Assembly (NCBI GenBank): GCA_003971905.1
Contig: RSEE01000007.1
Span: 620,001 to 684,000 of the forward strand
Direction: 5' to 3'
DNA: 64,000 nt
Origin: Moniliella sp. 'wahieum'
Lineage: Eukaryota; Basidiomycota; Moniliellomycetes; Moniliellales; Moniliellaceae
Shown here in pieces: positions 51,705 to 61,706 of the stretch. Below the pieces are notes generated by a model, which saw only the letters and a program-made list of their open reading frames with translations, made no database searches and had not been told where the DNA came from. The position numbers and the translations under genes are program-made. Position 1 is the first letter of the stretch, and the number at the start of each line of letters is the position of its first letter.

Positions 51705-51870
51705 CCTAGTGTCACATGTCACATGTCACATGTCACCTGTCCCGTGTCCCATGTCACAGTCACATGTCACATGCAATACACACCAGTACCCAGTACTGAA
51801 CTCAGTTGAGTTACTCAGACTGAGTGTACTAAGCGTTGAGTGTTGAGTTAACACTCAGTTACTCAGTACG
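51705..51870. repeat. Heptamer array, core ACATGT, followed by AGTACT-type words
   Basis: Three to four CACATGT units (51712-51738) with CCTGTCC and CCGTGTC variants, more CACATGT (51760-51772), then a 70-bp zone of ACTCAGTT/AGTACT/GTTAAC words. Confidence 0.92.
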
Positions 51871-52317
51871 CGAAGGGCTCTGCACTTGGTACACTTCTGC
51901 TTGGCATGACGCTTCACCATCAACATGCAATCGGCATGTGCATGATAGTTGCCTCTGCGTCTAGAAAAGACAGTCATTTGCTTTTGGGCGGGGCAGGCCG
52001 ATGCCTAAAAGTTGTGGCAAAGACCAACATGTGCATGTTGTGATTCCGGGCGCGATCATCGATCCATGGAAGACTGGCTGAAGACGATGAACAGAACGAC
52101 AAGAGAGGATGATATGCGGAGTATCCCAACAGAGAAGAGGCAAGATATAAAGGAGGAATTATAGCCGTTTGTAAGGAGATGCATGATCCACTTGAAGAAC
52201 GTAATGCTATTGACATGATGTCTGTGTAGTTGCAATGACGCGCCAACCCAGCGAGAACCTCTGTAAGCTGTGGCCCTGTAACATGTAATGCATGGAACCT
52301 GTATATATATCCCCTTT

Positions 52318-52410
52318 TTCAAGCTTCAAGCTTCTCGGTGTCCAAAGTATACTGTACTCATCCCTACTCTCAGTACTCCGTACTCAGTTTGAGGATCTGA
52401 GTACTCAACA
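52318..52410. repeat. Heptamer arrays, cores AAGCTT and AGTACT
   Basis: TCAAGCTTCAAGCTTCTC (52319-52336), then CTCAGTACTCCGTACTCAGT and GAGTACTC further on. Confidence 0.85.
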
Positions 52411-52979
52411 GATGCAACGTTCAAACCCCTTCCAGATCTTATTCTCAGCTGGTTATCTTGTTGGTGATACCTGATGGTGGCAACACACACACTTCAGAGC
52501 AAAGCAATTTAAAGCGCGTCTCTCCACCAACGTGTCTCGTCTCGATTTCCTTGCTCATCGGGTATATCTCGCCAGTAGCCATCATGCATCACGAGTCACT
52601 AGCTTCTTTTAACCTTCGTTCTATATCCAGCGGCCCGCCTTCCTTCTTCCCGTCCGGCCTTGCAATGGAGCGCGCCTGCATGAGAGCCTATTAGGCATGG
52701 TACATACGACAATTTTTGGCCACGGATCTTCGCCGAGACAAACTGTGGTGTCCTCTCCCTGAAATCCCATTCCGGCGTCCGGCCTCATATTCAATGCACG
52801 CTAAGAATAGAGTCTGTGGTTCCGTAGGCGTGCAAGGCCACACCTTTGTATAATCAGCCCCAGCTGCCCCAGCATGTTCAGCCAGGCTCAGCCTGCCTAT
52901 GCAATAAGCGCCCACACCGCTCACATGTCACAAGCATCACATCCCAACTACCCCACAGCCACAAAGATACGTGCAACAT

Positions 52980-53016
52980 GTGAGACTAGTGACTAGTGAC
53001 TAGCTAGTGACTAGGA
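52980..53016. repeat. Heptamer array, core ACTAGT, G orientation
   Basis: Two GACTAGT units, a CTAGCTAG junction, then GTGACTAGG. It is the reverse-complement orientation of the CACTAGT arrays elsewhere. Confidence 0.92.
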
Positions 53017-53139
53017 CTCCGCTCCGCGGGCCTATTAGATCTTAGAAGAGACTTTATCGAATGCACCCCCAGAGAAAGGGACCCACCAGAGCCACACTAG
53101 AGCCACCCTGGGCCCTACTATCACCACTGGCCGTTCCTG

Positions 53140-53356
53140 TTCCCAGTACGCAGTACACTCAGGCCTTAGGCTACTCACGCGTCACGTACTCAGTACTGAG
53201 ACTCAGTACGCACCGTTATTGAACGATGATCGATGATCGATGAAGCTAGCGATCGATGAAGTTCACTAGAGTGAAGCTTGAAGTCACTAGCTAGTCACTA
53301 GTCACTAGTCACTAGTCACTGGTCACGGTCATCGATCATCGATCATCGAACACTGG
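53140..53356. repeat. Densest heptamer mosaic (AGTACT, ATCGAT, AAGCTT, ACTAGT)
   Basis: AGTACT-type words at 53140-53215. A continuous mosaic at 53222-53356 follows: ATCGATG x2, ATCGATG, AAGCTTG, then ACTAGTC x4, ACTGGTC and ATCGATC x2. The register of 7 is kept across most core changes. Confidence 0.95.
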
Positions 53357-53713
53357 TACACATCTGTAGGTGACCGGTGACTCCTGCGACGAGCGACAAT
53401 CGATCTAATCCATGGATGGAATGCAATCCGAAGTAGCACATCCTGTACCGTGTGTGAAATGTGGCGCGTCACAGCCTGACGGGCCTGACGAGTGCCGAAC
53501 AGGGCCGTGTCTTCCCTTCTCACATTCAGAATCTTCATACCTGTCGTTCCAAGGGGGGGGAAAGGGGCTACTAGGATGGCTGCAGTCTCTATCTGCTCTC
53601 AGGCATCAGGGAGGCCTCGGGCGCTCAAGCCGGTCAGGCCTCGGGCTCTGTCCTGCCATTTTGCCTTTATAGACTCTTCCCCCCGTCGTTCGCGTTCACG
53701 GATCACGCCCATG

Positions 53714-53740
53714 ATGGCATGTCACATGTCACATGTCACG
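53714..53740. repeat. Heptamer array, core ACATGT
   Basis: Three CACATGT units at 7-bp spacing (GTCACATGTCACATGTCAC). Confidence 0.92.
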
Positions 53741-53857
53741 AGGATATCAAGTGATTGGGACTTCAAGTGTCCGGCCGCACCTCGGTCCAGAAATCCCCCA
53801 AAACACACTCCCGAAGAGCTGGGCAGGCAAGTGTCGTGACCAAGAGTTAATTCGTTC

Positions 53858-53895
53858 AGCATTGAATATTGAATATTGAGATCTGAGATTGATCG
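53858..53895. repeat. Heptamer mosaic, cores AATATT, AGATCT, ATCGAT
   Basis: Two AATATTG units, one AGATCTG in register, AGATTG, then ATCGATC. It is a compact example of core replacement. Confidence 0.9.
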
Positions 53896-54155
53896 ATCGT
53901 CTTGGTGGCTGCTGGCGGAGGTTGGGGCGGGGGCCTGTAAGACTCTGGGTGTTCACATGTCACACAGTGGGACTGAGTAACTGAGTACTGAGTCTTTGTA
54001 CTGTGACGCCAGAGGCGCCTGATGCTCTTAGGCCCACCAAACAGTGGCGGTGCGGCCAGCAGCGCTTGCATAATGCTCTGTAAACACGTAACGAGAGTGT
54101 GGCGCCCGCCTTGTCTCTCCTTTGAGGCTGAGCGCGCTGTGAGCGCTGTGAGCGT

Positions 54156-55867
54156 TGGACACCGCTAGAGTGCACCGAGCCCAGAGAGGCACCCTCGGTC
54201 CTCAGTCTGAGAATACTGAGCCCTGGCCTGGGGAGTACGCCGTAACAGCATCCCATCCCATACTCCGCCTCTTCGATCGCCACTTCTCAGATCTCAGGGT
54301 CTGTGTCGGTTGGTGTGGGCCATGCTGGGCCATGCTAGGCCACGCGTCGCACATGCATCGGCCGCCTATTGTCACCATGCCACATGTCATGCCACCGTTC
54401 AAGACAGGCACTTCCCCAGCCCAAGAGCATGGGCGCCTTGCCCATGTCACCGGTCACCACACGCCCCGCCCAGCGCAGCGCTGGCTATATGCCGCTCGGC
54501 TGGTTCGCTGCCCTAGACCGCACAGTCCGTGCTTCCCCACAGCCTCCACCCTCCCATCGACGCTGGCGCCCGCTTCCCTCTGTCCGTCCTCGGTGGCCAG
54601 CTTCTCCGCCGTCTCTCCCTTAGAGTGTAAACACTCGAGGCCAAGTCGGGCCCGGAAGAGCAACCAGGCCTCATTGGGAGCAGGGTCCAACCGCCAACCA
54701 ACATTGAGAGTCTCTCGCCGTCGGAGTTTTCAAAGGGCCTACGCGCTCGTGGTTTGCGAAGCCGCCGCCAAGTTTTCCGCCCTCTGCTCTCTTGGACACC
54801 GATTTGGGGCACTTTCTTTGTTTCCGGCCTCTTCCGCGCCAGTTGAGCACGTCAACCAACTGGTGAGGCCGCCCGCTTCTTCACCTCGCCCATCTCCTCC
54901 TCCTTCTCGTTCTCCTCAGTCGCCTCGCACGTAACGCGGCCATCCACCAACGCCTCCATGGCCCCGCCTCCCCATCCTCCTCACGTCCTCCGCGCGCTCC
55001 CAACGAGACACTCGCGACACAGCATGACCTTGAGCGTCCGACCAGAGCCGACACGCAAAACCCACCAGCAGTTCATGGCCCCTCAATCGGTTAGGCCTTC
55101 TTCCGGGACCTGTGGGACCTTCTTCCGAGCCTACCGCCAACCTGCCTCTACGTTTGCCGCCGCCTCTGTCCCAAACCTCTCCAGGCCGCTGCACCCCAGC
55201 TCAGCCTTGCCACAGACGACACCGCTGCAGCACCTTATGTATCCCCACCTCCTGGCCCCCCTGCCTCGCACCGCCTCCTACCACCCTCGCTCCTCTCCGG
55301 TCTCGCCCGCCCCTGGGGCGCCCACTGTCTCGACCGCCTCTTGCCCCTCCTCCCTTGAGCCGAACCGAGGTCGATCAGCCATCTAGATTCGACTTCTCTC
55401 CCTCCATCACCCACGCCCACCTCGACACGACCTCGAAACCGATCCTAGACTCCCTCCTTCATCCTCCTCCACTCACCATCTGAGCACTGGCTCCGAGTGG
55501 ACACGCCCAGGCCCGATTAGCTCGGCTCCTGGACAGCACATGTCGGGACAGGAGGCTGAAGAAACAAGATTCCTCCAACCCCGTTCCTCGGATCGCGCGT
55601 GGCCTGCATCAGGCACCTCTTTCCACTCCACCTCAGCGCTCCTTCTCTCTGGCACCCCAATGGCCGAGCACGACCGATAGGATCTTCCCCATATTCGCGG
55701 GAAGAGTATCTCTTTCGTACCGAGCACGGTGGATCCAGTGTTGGATCGGAAGTGGCCACCTCGATTCGTGAAGCAGAACCGCGGGGGTTGACCAAGGTTC
55801 TTCATTAGCACGGATCCTCAACCCTTCCCGTCGCCCTCCGGGCTCACCTGATGATCCCGAAGCCACA
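54156..55867. other. Leader region of the Zn2Cys6-PAS gene, possibly coding in part
   Basis: 54.9-55.85 kb is Pro/Ser-rich in several + frames (for instance MAPPPHPPHVLRALPTRHSR at 54958). It may be the low-complexity N-terminus of the transcription factor, broken by indels. I found no domain and cannot decide between coding and leader. Confidence 0.4.
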
Positions 55868-57524
55868 ATGTCCGTATCGGCCAGCGGTGTGCACCGCGAC
55901 TCTGGTTCTTCTGCTGTTGCTCTTTCCATCCCCAAAGTACTACCACCTCATCGGCCTCCGGGGGGAAAAACGCCGAGCAGGCCGTCGACGCCAATTTAAG
56001 TACTTGACAGACCAACCCCTTTCTTCCCAAGGTAAGGAAGCAGCCAAGTCGAAAGATGTCGAGGTGCGCAAGAAGGTTAAGCGAGCCTGCGTGTACTGCA
56101 AACGAAGCCATATGCCCTGCTCTTCATTGCGCCCGTGCGTGCGTGTGTCAAACGAGGGATTGCTCACCTCTGCAAGGACGAACCTTTGTCAAACGAGCCC
56201 GCTCGTCTTCCCCCACCGAAAAGCGGATTTGAGCCCAACAGTTTTCCGCCTCAACCCTCGGCGACGGATGAACGTAGGGTCGCCCAACCAGATCCCGGCA
56301 TACGAGTCAAGCCGGAATCAGAAGAAATGCCAACATCCGCTTCGCAATCATTCTTGCCGTCGTCTCTGGTGGAGACAACTGGTATTACACCTCCGCCTAG
56401 ACGGTCTCTAACAGCCAATAAGAGCCCGATGCGCGCATTGGCAATTCCCATTTCGTTGATTACCCGTGTGGGCGCGACCGATCTTGACTTTTTGCCTCAG
56501 GATGATGGCGGACAAAGCGAACGGATCTTGAATCGGGCCATTTCGGATGCCCTGCATGTCTGCGAACTCTTGTCAGGTCAAGAGACTGCTCTAGTAGAAG
56601 CGATGCTTGACAGATCCCTCACTCCTTGTCACGAGTAAGTGCCCATCCTCCTTTACCCGTCTTTCCTTCTATCCCCTCCATCCACTCTCGCTTCTGAAGG
56701 ACTAATCATATGCATCTACAGACAAGACGACAGCATGCCTATGCAAAAAATGTTGCAGCATCACTCTCCTTTGCGTCGCCTACTTCGATATCCTCAAAGT
56801 GTTCTGGGAGAGGAAGCACTGACGTTGGTGGCTTTGCATGTGGACTGGGGCGATGACTTAGGCCCATGGGGGTACGGTCAGTTGGCCATTTGGCTCAAGC
56901 ATGAGCTTGAGGACAAGATGCGCCAAGCATTCGACCGTGCCTTGGGAACCATCCGTCTTCGATACTTGCGCCTGAGTCTGTCTCTGACGGAGGAACAATT
57001 GGAATCAGCGCAGCGCTCCTTCCATACCAGCCTGTCCCATTATCGTCTCAATCTCTTTGACTCGGTACCGCACGCTATGATTCTCGTTTCTCGCACCGGT
57101 GTCGTCTTGGCTGGCAATCGACGGATGTGCGATTGTCTTCATTTGGCGCCTCAGGCGATTCATTCGGGTCAGTTGCTCTACTTTGATCTGGTCGCTCGTC
57201 CGGACGTGATGCGCGTGGTGGAGGCATACGCTTCCTCTGTCTTGTCTCTCCTCCTGGATCAGCTCCGGTCCAGGCGACCATGGACTTGGCCTCAGGTGGT
57301 TCCTTTACCTTAACTCACGACTTTATGTGGACCGACTGGCTTACCTCCATGGCACCCAAGCCTGGAACCACAAAACCATGGACTATCACCGCGGTGCCAA
57401 CCACGAACTTGAAGATGGTTCTCCTACCGTTGTGCACTTCCGCGGCCTGGTCACCCTCCAACTCGTCGGTGACTGCTCGGGCATTCCCCCCTTTGTTGCT
57501 GTTTATGTCGTTGTGCTATCTTGA
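55868..57524 (+). CDS. Zn2Cys6 transcription factor with PAS-like domain (Ert1/Rds2-like)
   Basis: Nuclear DNA-binding regulator. The Ser/Pro-rich N-terminus leads to a Zn(II)2Cys6 cluster: KRACVYCKRSHMPCSSLRPC, then after a missing T near 56143, CVKRGIAHLCKDE. All six cysteines are present. A linker with Ser/Pro follows, then a 87-bp intron (56635-56721, GTAAGT donor). The conserved C-terminal half has ALHVDWGDDLGPWGYGQLAI, a helix ending ESAQRSFHTSLSHYRLNLFD, and the PAS-like core SVPHAMILVSRTGVVLAGNR with RMCDCLHLAPQAIHSGQLLY. The end is frame-broken near 57275; the last sensible frame (DYHRGANHELEDGSPTVVHF, GLVTLQLVGDCSGIPPFVAV) stops at 57524. Ert1/Rds2-type factors control gluconeogenesis and carbon-source switching; that role here is inference. 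The start may lie further upstream. Confidence 0.75.
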
Positions 57525-59048
57525 GGCCATCCCCCTTATACCACTCGCACTTTGGTATACCGCGCTCCACCCCCAATTTCTTGCCCCTTGAGTATTGAGT
57601 GCCTGGGCTATTCTATGTGTATACCACTCCTTCATATGCGTGGCGGCTTTTTGCCACCTGATATTAGGCGAGATACGTAAGAAAAATGGAGATATACTAC
57701 GTTGGACGCATGAATTAATGAATGACCTTCAGCGCATCATATTGGCTGCGACCCAGGCGTGACGCGTGAGCGATATATGATAGGAGAAAACTGGTGCCTG
57801 CCCTACCCGCCCCTTTAACGACGGCAGTTGCTCCGTTTTCACATTAGCACGCGCGTGCGTGCGCCCACCATCGTCCGTAGCGAACCGTTCAATCGGCGAT
57901 CAAAGCCGGATAAATTATTTGGGTTCCATTGTTTCTCCCTGCTGGGAGGAGGGACCATATTTTTTCAACTATACTGAGAAAGAGCTGGGTCATCGCGTCA
58001 TCGACCGTCGGAGCCTGGAGAGGCGAGGGAGTGGCGGCCAGTCCGTGGGAAGATACGCGTCCTTTTCCCTTGCCAACTGCTTCGCCATCTGAGCTTGTCG
58101 GCCTCGTATTGGGTCTGTTGGACCTGGGCCACAACTGTCGCTTGGTCTCGGTGGCAATCAGCGCATCAACACAACCTTTGGTCCGAGACGGGCTTACTTG
58201 TACCCCACTGGAGTGCCGGGCAAAAGTGACATGCAGTTGCCGATTTTTGGCTGTTGACTCATTTGTATGTGAGTGTCAAGGGGCGATGGAGGTGAGTCAC
58301 ACACTGATCAGACGCATCATCGATCATCTCCAGTCGACTTCTATATCCCGATAACCCCTACTATATATGAGGGGACGGTGGCAACCAGGGGTGCCACATA
58401 TGTGTATGCGCACAGATTCCCGCTAGAGCACTCACTAAAAACAGTCCCGCGTGAATTAATCCATCGAAAGTCCAGAGCGTTGCATTTCGGGCCTGCTGTA
58501 ACCTGCTGCACCTCTGGCGTGTTGAGCGTGTGCCCCGTAAATCATGGGTTCCCTGCGGCCGTTCGAGAGGAAGCGGGAGAAGGGATTTTTGGTCCGTGGC
58601 GAGCCCAAACTCTTTCAAGCATTCTGGGATCTTCGGATTCACATTCCAGCTCTGGCTCTGATTATTAGATCCAGATAGGAAGCTTCTCCATCATATATTG
58701 ATGTGTGCCTCTCCTCCGTCCCCCCCGGAAGCACCTCTTTTGCAAGGGCTGTATTTCTTTGCTAAAACCATGGATGCCTTCGGGAGCTGTCGCGTCGTGG
58801 ACTTGACAATAACACTCTCGCCTAGTGTCGTGAGCAAGACGATATGAGCGGTAAGGGATTATTGAGTGGAGCGAAATGGATTGGAGGGGGGGTGGCTACG
58901 TCACAGGAGGGAACGGAGGTCAGGAGAAGCGGAGGCCGCGCGCACGCGCGGGCTACCCTCTGCCCCAGTGCCCTGGGGCGCACCCCGGCAGCCTCGGCAA
59001 GCTGTATATTTACGTCAGTACGTTAAAGCGTTAACGCGTTAGGGTTAG
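57525..59048. other. Intergenic region upstream of NOP2
   Basis: No conserved ORF. A short ATCGATCATC word sits near 58317-58327. The first exon of NOP2, including its start codon, should lie near the right end. A candidate ATGAGCG|GTAAGG stands at 58843, but its phase does not fit without an indel. Confidence 0.45.
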
Positions 59049-60812
59049 GCAAAGGGTAAAGTTTCCGTGCCCGGAAAAAAGTTTAAGGGCACGAAGGCTA
59101 AAAAGGATGCCCTTCGTCAAGTGGAAGAGGGTGCAGATGACGAGTCACTCACTTCGGAGCAGATAGCTTTCTTGGACGGGCGATGATGCTGATGAATTGG
59201 AGGGGTCGTCGGACGAGGAAGGGGAGGGGGAAGACGAGTTTGACAGGGAGACGGAAGACGAAGAGGAGGCCGTATAGGGGCCAATTCGACCAACGGTGAT
59301 GAAGACGACGACGACGATATGATGCCCCCCACCCTGCAAGATGCCGAAGAAAACATTGCCGCACTCCAGGGTACAGACCTGAAGATTGTCCAGCAGCGTA
59401 AGCAGGAGACTGTGACGGTCCTGACCAACTGGAAGAACTTTGACAAGTCGGACATGAGCGGTGCTCGGAGTCGGGCAGAGTATGTGGAGATGCTGCTCGA
59501 AGATATCTGTTCCTACTCTGGCTACAATCGGTTCTTGGCCGAGAAGTTTTTTGTCCTTTTCGCTCCCGCCGAGGTACGTGATGTGCTTAGTGGCGTGAAT
59601 TCAATTTCCGCACCGTGCTGACGTTTGTTGGAATCTCTCTTCGGCACTGGAGTTTTTGAGGCGAACGAGGTGCCTCGCCCTGTCACAATCCGCACCAACA
59701 CCCTAGGCACCCGCAGGAGGGACTTGGCCCAAGCGTTGATCAACCGCCGTGTGTCGCTGGAGAGCCGTTGGGGGAGTGGTCAAAGGTGGGGCTGCAAGCC
59801 TTTGAGTCGTCGCTATCTGTGGGTGCGACGCCAGAGTATTTGGCCGGGCAGTACATGTCTTCATCCTTCCTTCCTTCCTTCCTTCCTTCCTTCTTTTTCC
59901 TTCCTTCCTTCCTTCCTTCCTTCCTTCCTTCCTTCCTTGCATGCATTGGCACCGCAGCCGGGGGACCGGGTGTTGGATATGGCATCTGCACCCGGCGGCA
60001 AGTCAACGTACCTGTCGGCGCTGATGCAGAACACGGGGGTGGTGTTTGCCAACGGCGCCAACAAAGCGCGCACCAAGTCGTTGACGGAAAATGTGCACTG
60101 GTTGGGATGCAAAAATGGTGGTGTGCAGCTACGATGGTCGTATGTTCCCCAAGGTGACGGGCGGGTTTGACCGCGTTCTGCTCAACTCGCCTTGCTCTGG
60201 CACTGGGGTGATCAGCAAAGATGCCAGTGTCAAGACCCACAAGGGTGAGCGCGATATGCAGTTGCTCACCCACTTGCAAAAACATCTGATCTTTTGCGCC
60301 ATTGACTCCATCAATATCCGCTCGCCGACGGCGGGGTACGTCGTTTACTCGACCTGTTCGGTCTTGGTTGAGGAAGACGAGGAAGTGGTGGAATATGCAC
60401 TGCGCAAGCGGCCCAATGCCAAGCTCGTGCCCACGAGCGTCAACTTTGGACAGGTTGGTTTCCCCTCCTTCCGGGGCAAGAAGTTTGACGCGAAGATGCC
60501 GCTTACCAAGCGGAGATTTTGACCCACGTGTGCACAATCTCGATGGCTTTTGTCGCCAAGCTCAAAGTCAGCCCCCGCGACAAGACCCACCATTCCCCCA
60601 AATATCAGGAGGAGGAGGATCCGCAAATGACCTACTTTGGCTCCCGTTCAGGCGCAGCCAACCCCGCCTCCACAGGCAAAAACAAGAAGGTTGCCGCCGC
60701 GAAGGCGGGCGAGTCGCTGTTCAACGATGAGGATGAGGATGCCTCCTTGATCCAAAAGTCGCTGGAACAGGCCAGCAAGAAAAGGAGCAAGGGCAAGTCT
60801 TCATCTAGGTGA
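59049..60812 (+). CDS. NOP2: 25S rRNA (cytosine-C5) methyltransferase Nop2
   Basis: Nucleolar SAM-dependent m5C methyltransferase needed for 60S assembly. Exon 1 is not found; the visible part begins after a TTAG acceptor with AKGKVSVPGKKFKGTKAKKD and acidic repeats. Then come LTNWKNFDKSDMSGARSRAE, LLEDICSYSGYNRFLAEKFF, an intron (59574 to about 59652), FEANEVPRPVTIRTNTLGTR, KVGLQAFESSLSVGATPEYL, PQPGDRVLDMASAPGGKSTY (SAM site), GFDRVLLNSPCSGTGVISKD (motif IV) and YVVYSTCSVLVEED (motif VI, nucleophile Cys). The tail is Lys-rich, with stop at 60810-60812. Two oddities: motif IV has Asn where Asp is expected, and a TTCC microsatellite (59864-59939) lies inside the coding sequence. Several frame breaks occur (for example near 59185, 59275, 60115 and 60520). 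Confidence 0.92.
59864..59939. repeat. (TTCC)n microsatellite inside NOP2
   Basis: About 18 tetranucleotide units with one interruption (TTCTTTTTCC). In every frame the array reads Phe-Leu-Pro-Ser. It falls at the place where relatives have a short SSFLP segment between the N-terminal part and the SAM-binding fold. Confidence 0.95.
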
Positions 60813-61706
60813 GCTCAAGCCTTGGCTGGCCAATAATGTGTGGGTATACGTGACTAGCATAATATATGGGGGGAGTATAGGTGGACACATTGCGCAATGA
60901 TAGGGGGGATGGAGCATTAAGGGTAGACCGTAAAGGTGCCCACACTGCTACTGTTCTTAATCTTTTCAGCCCTATAGTTCCCATCCAGCCGCTGAATAGG
61001 TGAGTCGACGGAAGTGCCCGGGCTGAGGCGACCACAGAGGAGTAGCAAAGGTCGCAGATGGTGTCTGGTGGTAGATGTTTGCACCGAATGCGGCGCAGGC
61101 AGGCGGAGTTTTGCGCTGCGGAATCTACGCAATGACATCATGGCCCAACGTCCAACGTCCAACACCGCCACCGGCTCCCGCCTGCCCAGTTCGGCCGGCT
61201 TGTCCGGTTGCGGTTGTGGCCGGTGTGGCACAGGGCCTGCCCTTTAAGGCCCGACGGCAGTGAGTGTCTCGCTTGAAGCCTGCGGCTTGAGGCTCTAGCC
61301 GAGCCTGCTTGCCGGGAGATTGGAGAGGCCGTGGCCGCAGACACGGGCACTGGCCCGTGTCCGGCCCCCGTGGCGGCGCGGGGGTGAGCTCGCCCGCCCC
61401 AGGGTGCAGGTGGCCAGGGCTGCCCCCGTGCCCCAACTGCGCGCCGCAACCGAGTGCTCCCTACTACTCCGCATGCCTGCCTGCCCTGCCTGCCCTGCCT
61501 CCGCCCCGCGCTTGTTGATCTCCGTAGAGAGTCACTGGTCACTGGTCACCGGTCACCGCGTAGTGCACTAGTCAGCCACTCGGGCATCAGGCCTCGGGCT
61601 GCTCCATCCCAGTCGTGTCAGTCGCCTCCTTTTCTCCTTTCCTCCTTTCCTCCCACCCACCATCTCACCCTCATCATCGCCCCCGCCTGCACCATCCCTC
61701 CGCTGC
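60813..61706. other. Intergenic region between NOP2 and SCH9
   Basis: A G/C-rich stretch without recognisable coding sequence. It contains the CACTGGT/CACCGGT heptamers at 61529-61560 and CT-rich tracts from 61625 that may be the SCH9 leader. Confidence 0.5.
61529..61560. repeat. Heptamer array, CACTGGT passing to CACCGGT
   Basis: Two CACTGGT units followed in register by CACCGGT and CACCGCG. The imperfect core becomes the perfect ACCGGT palindrome by one substitution. Confidence 0.9.

Larger units (their letters stand above)
48780..54155. repeat. Heptamer-rich block
   Basis: About 5.4 kb with no recognisable gene but more than fifteen separate arrays of 7-bp units, each unit a six-base palindrome A-NN-N'N'-T plus one spacer base. 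The best arrays are listed individually. Between arrays the DNA shows no ORF with family resemblance. The block sits in the only large gene-free interval of the window. Confidence 0.85.

Noticed and set aside
51258..53760. Repeat-spacer appearance suggesting a CRISPR-like array
   Set aside because: The units are 7 bp with no unique spacers, and the context is a eukaryotic nuclear genome.
59039..59049. Telomere-like TTAGGGTTAGG, possible interstitial telomere scar
   Set aside because: Only two short units, and they coincide with the branch/acceptor region (GTTAAC...TTAG) before the first recognisable NOP2 exon, which explains them better.
59851..59955. NOP2 microsatellite as an intron (GTACAT donor, CCGCAG acceptor)
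   Set aside because: Splicing would delete the conserved Tyr-Met and the ALAPQ residues that flank the array in frame.
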